From NCBI GenBank assembly GCA_964030785.1, contig OZ034975.1:33385769-33449768 (forward strand): DNA of 64,000 bases, read 5' to 3'. The translations under genes and the position numbers were made by a program. The notes under the pieces are model-generated. The model worked only from the letters and a program-made list of their open reading frames with translations, was not told the DNA's origin and made no database searches. Source of the stretch: Siderastrea siderea. Lineage: Eukaryota > Cnidaria > Anthozoa > Scleractinia > Rhizangiidae. Positions within the stretch are counted from its first letter, which is position 1, and every line of letters starts with the position of its first letter. This document shows positions 57,361 to 64,000 of the stretch, one piece after another.

Positions 57361-60300
57361 ATTCTCCAGGTAAGAAACACTCAGTTATTTTTGGAATATG
57401 ATACGCAGATTCAAATTAAAGTGACCCTATAGAGTCCAGCTTTTCTTTCATTTATTTATTGACCGGCCGTCACTATAGCGACCGCCGGTTTATAAAATGG
57501 GCACGGTTTTGTCTTGATGGTCAGTTGGCTTAACATACGAACAAAGTGCTGTAAAGCTTGTGGCACGGGTACTCAAGAGCGGTACTGTCTTATATAAGAC
57601 GCATGCGCATATTAGTCTGCTCAATGTTACCTTCGTGTGTTCTTGTATTTTAATTTACAGTATTTAAGATATGAACGGCGAAGGGTTGTTAAGTTTGGGG
57701 ATTTTGTATTTGTCTTGTATAACGCATGCGCAATTGAGTAAAGCAGCTAATAGGATTCAATGCGAAATTGGCTGTGTTGTCTGATCTAGTTGTGGTTATG
57801 GTGAAATTTTTTTTATCGCAGGAGTTTTTTTTATTGGGATTGACATTTTGAGGGATGTAAAAATGTGGGAGTCAGAAGGATTTGTGAATGTCCGGAGCAT
57901 ATCACGCTTCTGTGAATGTGATTTGCTTTGAAAGTTGCGTTTTGTATAGGAGCGGTGTAATATTGTGCTACGTGAGAGGCGGTTTCCCTTGGCGTTTTAT
58001 GGGGGGGGGGGGGTGGGTGGTTTGCGAAGGGGATTGTAAGGTTTCTGATTGGCTAACTTGTATTTCGCAGCGGACAAAAAGGACAGTTGCGTTTTGCCGG
58101 CGTGGGCTAGGAAGAGAAGGAATTGGTACCAGTATGATGATGCAATATTAGTGGATTGCACCATCAATACATGATAGTTCTTGTGAACGGAGAGAGATGA
58201 GTGTTTATTGGAGGCGAGAAGTTGATACGAAGGAATCGTCATTAATAAGGAGATCAATTAATAAGGTAGGTATTACGAGTCTTTTTGCATTGAAAGAACG
58301 AAAATATCTGAATATTATCGACGGATTTGTGTGGTTTGCGTGTGGTGTTCGCTAAAGGCTACGAGCAGTCTCTCTTTGCGTTCAGAGATAGTGAAGGAAA
58401 AGAAAAACAAGTGAGTGTGCGAGAAATCAATTGTGGCTCGACAGGCGACTTTCGTCCCCGCTCGCTTGTTTACTTTTGTAAGGGGATTCCCGGGTTAGCA
58501 AACCGGATTTAAACATCACGTCATGAGATATGCCTTGACGTGCCCCATACTCTGACGATCTGCTTGAGCTCGTGTTTATCAAGCGTTATATTTTGATTCT
58601 ACTGCTATGTTCACTGTTTGTATTTAAGGTCTAGGCACAACAGTAAATACTTCGTCGTCCCTGTGTGAGCATTCTCAGTTGTGGACGAATTTATATCGAC
58701 ATTCAACGTTTGAGTGAATTTGCGTTTTTCCGCACAAATAAAAGCGATAAGAAAGATAAGCTGAGTCATCAGAGTTTAAACATTACGTCATCCAGTAACG
58801 CTATAGTCAAAATATTGTGTCACACAATCACACTTTTCGTCACGCCGGTTCGTATAAATAGAGGGTCGCGCTAACATTTGTGAAACCTAGGGGTGGGGAG
58901 GGTCAGAATGGCCGGTTAAAATGCCCAAGGGGCTTTCTTGTTTATTTAAAAACCAATGTCTATCGCTGTCTCCGAGTCAGCAATATACAGTCTGAGTGTA
59001 CGGTTGCAGTATTTCATGAACATAGGCCTATACTTTCATTGACATACTAAACTTTTTTACCAAAGAAAAAATTTGGAGAAAAAAAGGCACCAACACATTT
59101 CACACCCAAGTGTAGTTTTAGGAGGATCATAACGCAAAATTTCCGTATCAAAATATTTACTTCCTTGCTACAGCACTAAGGCTTATGCTAACTTCCTGAT
59201 GTGACAAATCTGAAATGCTAAAAAAATATATAGGTATTGTAAATGGAGCAATTTCTTGAAGGGGAATTAGCTCTTCTTTTCACTTACAATGTTCTAGACA
59301 AAGAAGACATTTACATTTGGTTGTCTATTCAGTGCCTTAGACGATGTATTCTATTTCAGCTGCTTCTCGGGCTCAGTTATCCGATGAACATTGTCGAATA
59401 CGCCAATACGCCAATTGATGCGTACGAAACATAACCATATGACCATTCGGATAACCATATGACCTAATTTTCGGCTTCCCAAGTCGAACATATACCTAAG
59501 TACATGGGAAAACAGGGAACAGGGTAAAAACTGTGCCCTCAGATTTCAGTACGACGTTGAGCACAGTTTATGTCTCGTGGATAAGGCACTTCAGCACCTT
59601 TCCTGCATGTGGCTTCGCGTAGACGATCTTCAGATCATCAGTATTCCCAAGAGAGGAACTTCGTTGTAACATTGGGCGAAGTCGTTTCAGAGGCTAAGTA
59701 AAATGGAGACAGCACTTAGTAAACCAACCCTTGAGAGAAGCAATTTTTCTCCTTAACTGGATTGAGAAAGCAAGGGAAAGGAAAAGCCAGATGCTTTGAA
59801 TAAAATTTCGGCACTGTAATGTTTAACTGGGGAAAAATAGTGTGTGTATAGCTAAATAAGGTTTTGAATATTTAAAGTGAAGGCGAATCTGTTGGCGAAC
59901 GCCAGACTATTCAGTCAAGTAAAAGTTCCATTATCTGGGCAACTCAGAGCCCTTCTGCAGCACCACCAAGGGACTGCATAGTAGACCGTTTGCTGAGTTG
60001 TGTTTACCTGTTAACAAGCTCCTTCACCAGGGAAGTGTACGGGAAGCCGGGGATCCCCAAGGTGGCAAGAAGAGGGAGAAATAGGGAAACAGATATTATT
60101 GTGCAATATTTCGGGGGCCGGAAACTCTGTAAAAGGCTACGGGAAACAGGAAGTTTTAAACCCAGTGCCCTACCCCCTCCCCCCAACCCACATACGTTCA
60201 ACAATACAATATACATATGTTTATTTGGCCCTGGCCTCATTTGAACATTAAAAGTTCTGAATGAGAAGGATGCTTTGGCCTGACTTTCTGGATCTTTCCA

Positions 60301-60448
60301 CAGCTTGATACAGTGTGGAGCACCGAAAGGATCAAAGCAACAAACCTTGCCACGACTGAATCAGGAAAGAAATATTCTTCTCGGGTTTAACCTTGACATA
60401 TTTCATTTGTCGACAACATCATACTGTTGGCCGTTCAAGATCGATAAG
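57361..60448. other. Divergent intergenic region between two Ig-receptor loci
   Basis: The minus-strand signal exon (57.36 kb) and plus-strand signal exon (60.45 kb) point away from each other, so promoters of both should lie here. TTTAAACAT(C/T)ACGTCAT occurs twice (about 58508 and 58777), each with a CRE-half-like ACGTCA. A G-run lies at about 58001-58012. The short open frames (57.9-58.9 kb, 60.0-60.2 kb) have no motif. Confidence 0.4.
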
Positions 60449-60524
60449 ATGCACTGTGTAAACGCAGTTCCAGCATTTACGGAATGCTGTGTAATCCTGG
60501 CACTGCTGGTTTTTCCGCATGGAA
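60449..60524 (+). CDS. Signal-peptide exon of a plus-strand Ig receptor
   Basis: The ATG at 60449 gives MHCVNAVPAFTECC and then a hydrophobic VILALLVFPHG, ending at a GAA|GTATGT donor. The 76-nt exon ends in phase 1, exactly what the Ig exon at 63089 requires. The joined protein reads through with no stop. Signal peptidase would be expected to act near the Pro-His-Gly, exporting the Ig domain. The intervening intron is 2.56 kb and carries a LINE fragment and a MITE. Confidence 0.6.
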
Positions 60525-61309
60525 GTATGTGTAACTTCCCTATTTCCCACTTTAGAATATATGATGGCAATAATATTGAATGAACTCGACTTTTAGTTGA
60601 TTGCATTTCAGCGCTTACTAAATAGCCAGTCAATCTCATGAACTCTGTAGGAAAAATCCCGAAATTCGCTAAAATCACGTTAGGGTGTAAAGAGATAGCG
60701 CAAATCAGGGATAGAAGTTTGGGGTTGCTTAGGGCAGCTAAACAACACATATGTTCACGTGATGCTATTGCACACTTCATGCCAAAGGAGATTTAATATA
60801 GCAAAAGTAGTGCCCATACAAACCACATAGACGCTTTCTCAGAGACTCGTCGCGATGTCGGCTGTCTCACACTGAATTTAAATGCATCGAAATTGAGCTT
60901 TTGAAGCTAAACGTCACTGTTACGGGTGTTAAAATAAATATTTTATGTACTAAAACGTGTTAAGCGACATTCCAAGGCCCCCGAATAGGCGAAAGTGTAA
61001 GCTTTTTTTTAAACTCTACATATTTGTGAACAATTTTAATTTCAATTTCATTTGCTCGCCCTATGCATGTCTTACATATTATTCATATTATCTTCTCCCG
61101 ACATGTTTTCTAAATTCTTCTAAGGAAGTTTGAAGCTAGAAAAAAAAATAGATTCCTTTACTCACAGACTTGATCATGATGGTTATGCCTCTGAGTAAAT
61201 CGGTCTAAGGAAAGATTACCCGAGCTTGAATTGTGACTAATAGCGAAACATTCTTGACTTCAGACTGCTCGCTTCCGGAGTCTTCAGTTTTAGTTGCCTG
61301 TTGATAATA

Positions 61310-62461
61310 CAATTCAACTTCAACTTCAACTTTATTGCTTCCATCACCTAATACATTGTAATATATTTATACTGACTCTTGCAATAAAAGCGATGAGGGA
61401 TTCTATAGAAAAGCAAAAAAATGCTTGAATTTATAGGTCCCTTTGAAAATTAGAAATGTGGTCAACTGGAACTTACAGAGCTATATTATCATTACTTACT
61501 ACTTACTACTTACATACTTAGCAATGAATGTTTTGTTTTCTATACTATTCCATATTTTTGGACCTTGATAGGCCAAAGAGTACTGGTCAAGTCTGGATGA
61601 TTTGCGTGGAAGATGACAGTCATCTGCATGCCGTGTAAACTATGTATCTGGGAATTAACTGAGAAAACACCTGTCAAATTTATTGGAATCTGGTTATTAT
61701 ATAATTTAAACATAAAAAGAGACATTTCTAGCTCATTTATTTCCTTTATTTCACAATATTTTTAACTCCTTGAAGAAATTAACTGTACTGTCTCTATATT
61801 GAATTTTAGCTATAATTCTAACTGCTCTTTTTTGTAGTATTTCAATTCTAGCAAGTCTTGAAGGATAATTGTTGGCCCATATAATATTACAATAGTGGAA
61901 GTAAGGGTAAACAAGAGTGTAGTATAAGGTTTTCATTGCTTCCTTAGTCAAAAATTATCCCACTTTAAACATGATTCCAAAATTTTTTGATATTCTGCTT
62001 GTTATCAAATTGATGTGTGGCTTCCATGTTAGGTTTTCATCGATTACTGTACCCAAAAACTTGCATTCTCTAACTCTGTTAATAGTGCTTCCATCTATCT
62101 TTAAATCAATGGCCTCATTCATAATATTTTTTCTGTTCGAAAATAACATATAATTTGTTTTAGAAATATTTAATGATAATTTATTTGCTTTGAACCATAC
62201 TCAAAGCTTTTTTAGTTCATTATTTGTTATTGTGAGTAACTGATTTAGACTTGTATTCTTGTAAAATATGTTTGTGTCATCAGCAAATAATGTGAAGGAA
62301 AACACTTTGGATGAAGCATGTGTATCATTTAGGTAAATCAAAAATAGAAGTGGACCAAGAGCAGATCCCTGTGGAACCCCACACGTTATGTCTGCCATTT
62401 TTGAGTCTATCCCTTTGTACTGTACATACTGTTTTCTGTTAGATAAGTAATTCTTAAACAA
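61310..62461 (-). pseudogene. 5'-truncated LINE with TTGAAG 3' repeat
   Basis: The minus strand encodes the RT core from MFKNYLSNRKQYVQYKG, through DITCGVPQGSALGPLLFLIY and the FADD active site (FTLFADDTNIF), to CKFLGTVIDENLTWKPHINL and LYYTLVYPYFHYCNIIWANN. It then continues into a short C-terminal tail. Frame breaks near 62200 and 61955 make it a pseudogene, and no endonuclease is left. The 3' end has AATAAA and three GTTGAA units (61310-61335), the kind of short terminal repeat used instead of poly(A) by CR1/L2-type elements. It is inserted in the first intron of the plus-strand Ig receptor. Confidence 0.85.
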
Positions 62462-62512
62462 ATTAATTAAGGAAGATTGTTCACTATCCGGTCTGAATCT
62501 TCTGATATGCTA

Positions 62513-62688
62513 CCGTGAATCCCCGATATAACGAAGTGTAAGGGACTGTGATAGTGTGTTCGTTATCACGAGAGTTCCGTTATATTGCGGTTCTTTTTAT
62601 ACATGTTAGTATTGCTGGATTAAAAAAATATCGTTCCTTATACCGGAGTCTTCGATATATAGGGTTTCGTTATATCGGGGTTCCACAG
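62513..62688. mobile_element. Pogo/Tigger-type MITE
   Basis: GAATCCCCGATATAACGAAG at the left and (reverse) GGAACCCCGATATAACGAAA at the right are inverted termini. The right end reads out to CCACAG, close to the CAGTGGAACCCCG ends of pogo/Tigger elements. Target TA duplications are not clean. No coding capacity is evident. Confidence 0.7.
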
Positions 62689-63088
62689 CACTGTAGTAAA
62701 GTAGTAAAGTAACTGACAAAAGTTTGAGCTCGAATTCGGGTACTCGTGTTTTTGTTTCCAGGTTTGACCTTTTTTTGCTGGTCAAACTGACAAGTTGCGC
62801 CACTTTTCAACCACTGAGAGTTAATCCAAAACAAATCGTTTCATCGTCGCACATGTACACTTTCCTTGGCTCTTGGCAGAGTTGCTTGTGTCTGTTGCGC
62901 ATAATTATCGAATGGAAATGCCTTTGGTTTTGATTTACCATAATAATTTGAAAATTGCTCAATCAGTTCACCTTTACTTCTGGATTTATAGCAAAGTGTT
63001 GTCCTTGGAATATCAAGGCTGTCAAGCAAAAAAAAAATAATAATAATAATAATAAAATAAAGGTTTAAAAAGTCTTTTGTTTGTTCAG

Positions 63089-63460
63089 TTGAAGGTCGTT
63101 TACAGTTTACGTCACCATACAATGGCAGGACTGTGAGAGGTTTAGCTGGGTCTTCTGTGAACTTCACTTGGGGTTTCTCTGGTAACGTTGGTGATATACA
63201 ATGGGGACTAAAGGAAAGTGGTATCAATGACTTTAAAACTAATGGAATACTAGTTAAGTTACAAGGCAATAATAAAGTGTTATTATCAGGTCCACCAGAA
63301 TACAATGGACGTGTGAGTGGAAGTCGTAGTTCTGACCAGGCCGTTTTCACTCTCAGTTCCATCACGAAAGTTGATGAGCGATTTTATGGTTGCATATTAG
63401 AACCAGCTCGTGGATCATTTGATTCTTCACAATTTGACATTGTGCACTTGGTTGTTGAAG
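63089..63460 (+). CDS. Ig V-type domain exon of the plus-strand receptor (intact)
   Basis: The acceptor TTTGTTCAG and donor G|GTGGGT bound a 372-nt, phase 1-1 exon without lesions. The frame reads EGRLQFTSPYNGRTVRGLAG, SSVNFTWGFSGNVGDIQWGL, NGRVSGSRSSDQAVFTLSSI and DERFYGCILEPARGSFD. The W, the DERFYGC motif at strand F and the long C-C' region fit a V-like Ig fold, although the B-strand Cys is replaced by Phe (VNFTW). Cnidarian receptor tyrosine kinases with such N-terminal domains are known to me, but no kinase exon of this gene lies in the window. The gene continues past 64000. Confidence 0.85.
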
Positions 63461-63619
63461 GTGGGTGAGTTTGAAGAACTGGTACTATACAATAACTGAG
63501 AAATTAGACCCAGGACAGACTCTTACTTAGGGGACGGTCGTAGAATGGTATTTTTACTATTACCATTGTACAGTAAACCCCAACAAGGAAGCCCTAGGAC
63601 TACTTGTTGGCAGAGCGAA

Positions 63620-63664
<45 letters not shown>

Positions 63665-64000
63665 TTTATTTAACGAGGGTAGCAGGAAATAGTGCGAAGC
63701 ACTAATAAACTTGTGGCCCTCCTAACTTTCTAAGATATTTACAATGAATTATCAAAAAAAAATATTTACAATGAGTTATATAAAAATCTAAAACCTACTA
63801 TATAAATATAAATATATACATGTAATGAAAAACAAAAAGAAAGAAAAAAATTTAATTAATAAAAACTGAGATAAAAATTGAAATGAAATAATATAAGAAA
63901 CTAAAAATGAGGTAAAAATTGCTGATTTATCAAAAATTTCTGGTGCAAAGTACGCCTGAACGATTTAACGGTGACTTCCTTTTTTAGGTCTGCTCCTAAC
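63461..64000. repeat. Intron with (AAT)n and A/T-rich sequence
   Basis: (AAT)n lies at about 63621-63662, then A-rich TATAAATATAAATATATA-type low complexity. No further exon is visible before the window ends. Confidence 0.6.

Noticed and set aside
57888..58874. Three plus-strand ORFs of 61-87 codons
   Set aside because: No motif, no splice context, compositionally like the surrounding non-coding DNA.
1..64000. CRISPR arrays, bacterial operons, phage genes
   Set aside because: The tandem repeats present are microsatellites or minisatellites without unique equal-length spacers, and genes are interrupted by GT-AG introns.

Overview
The window looks like nuclear DNA of an anthozoan cnidarian, most likely a stony coral. 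It is AT-rich and intron-rich with GT-AG splice sites. It holds cnidarian-style Ig-domain/tyrosine-kinase receptor exons and a dense load of decayed transposons (LINEs, a Penelope-like fragment, a pogo-like DDE transposase, a tyrosine-recombinase element, many MITEs and foldback elements). No operons, CRISPR arrays, rRNA or convincing complete tRNA genes were seen. The species call is inferred from protein resemblance, not from a search.

Layout. 1-8.6 kb is gene-poor, with repeats and one decayed immunoglobulin (Ig) exon (3.94-4.22 kb, minus). 8.6-12.5 kb holds a GIY-YIG retroelement fragment with an inverted partial copy, a broken pogo-like transposase (minus) and a small divergent ORF. 12.5-16.5 kb is MITEs, a 71-bp-arm hairpin and minisatellite-like repeats. 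16.6-17.4 kb is a decayed tyrosine recombinase. 17.54-22.76 kb is a full-length L1-type LINE with a perfect 15-bp target-site duplication. 23-28 kb has a LINE fragment and two exons of an unidentified minus-strand gene. 28.4-33.7 kb is a receptor-type tyrosine kinase catalytic domain on the plus strand with two nonsense codons. 34-40 kb is a run of MITEs and dispersed repeats. 40.3-47.5 kb is the best intact gene: ten exons, about 1127 residues, with a C2H2 finger and an RNase-H/DDE-like motif arrangement. 49.7-57.4 kb is a minus-strand Ig receptor remnant (signal-peptide exon plus three Ig exons). 60.4-63.5 kb is the intact 5' end of a related plus-strand Ig receptor that runs off the window. 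A truncated LINE lies at 61.3-62.5 kb, inside that gene's first intron.

How it fits together. Four loci (3.9, 28-34, 50-57 and 60-63 kb) look like fragments of one expanded Ig-receptor/tyrosine-kinase family in different states of decay. Only the 60-63 kb copy shows no lesion in the part visible here. The 40-47 kb gene is unrelated to them and may be a transposase-derived (domesticated) gene or an unclassified multi-exon transposon gene. Everything else is mobile-element debris. Gene models are by-eye splice predictions and have no transcript support.
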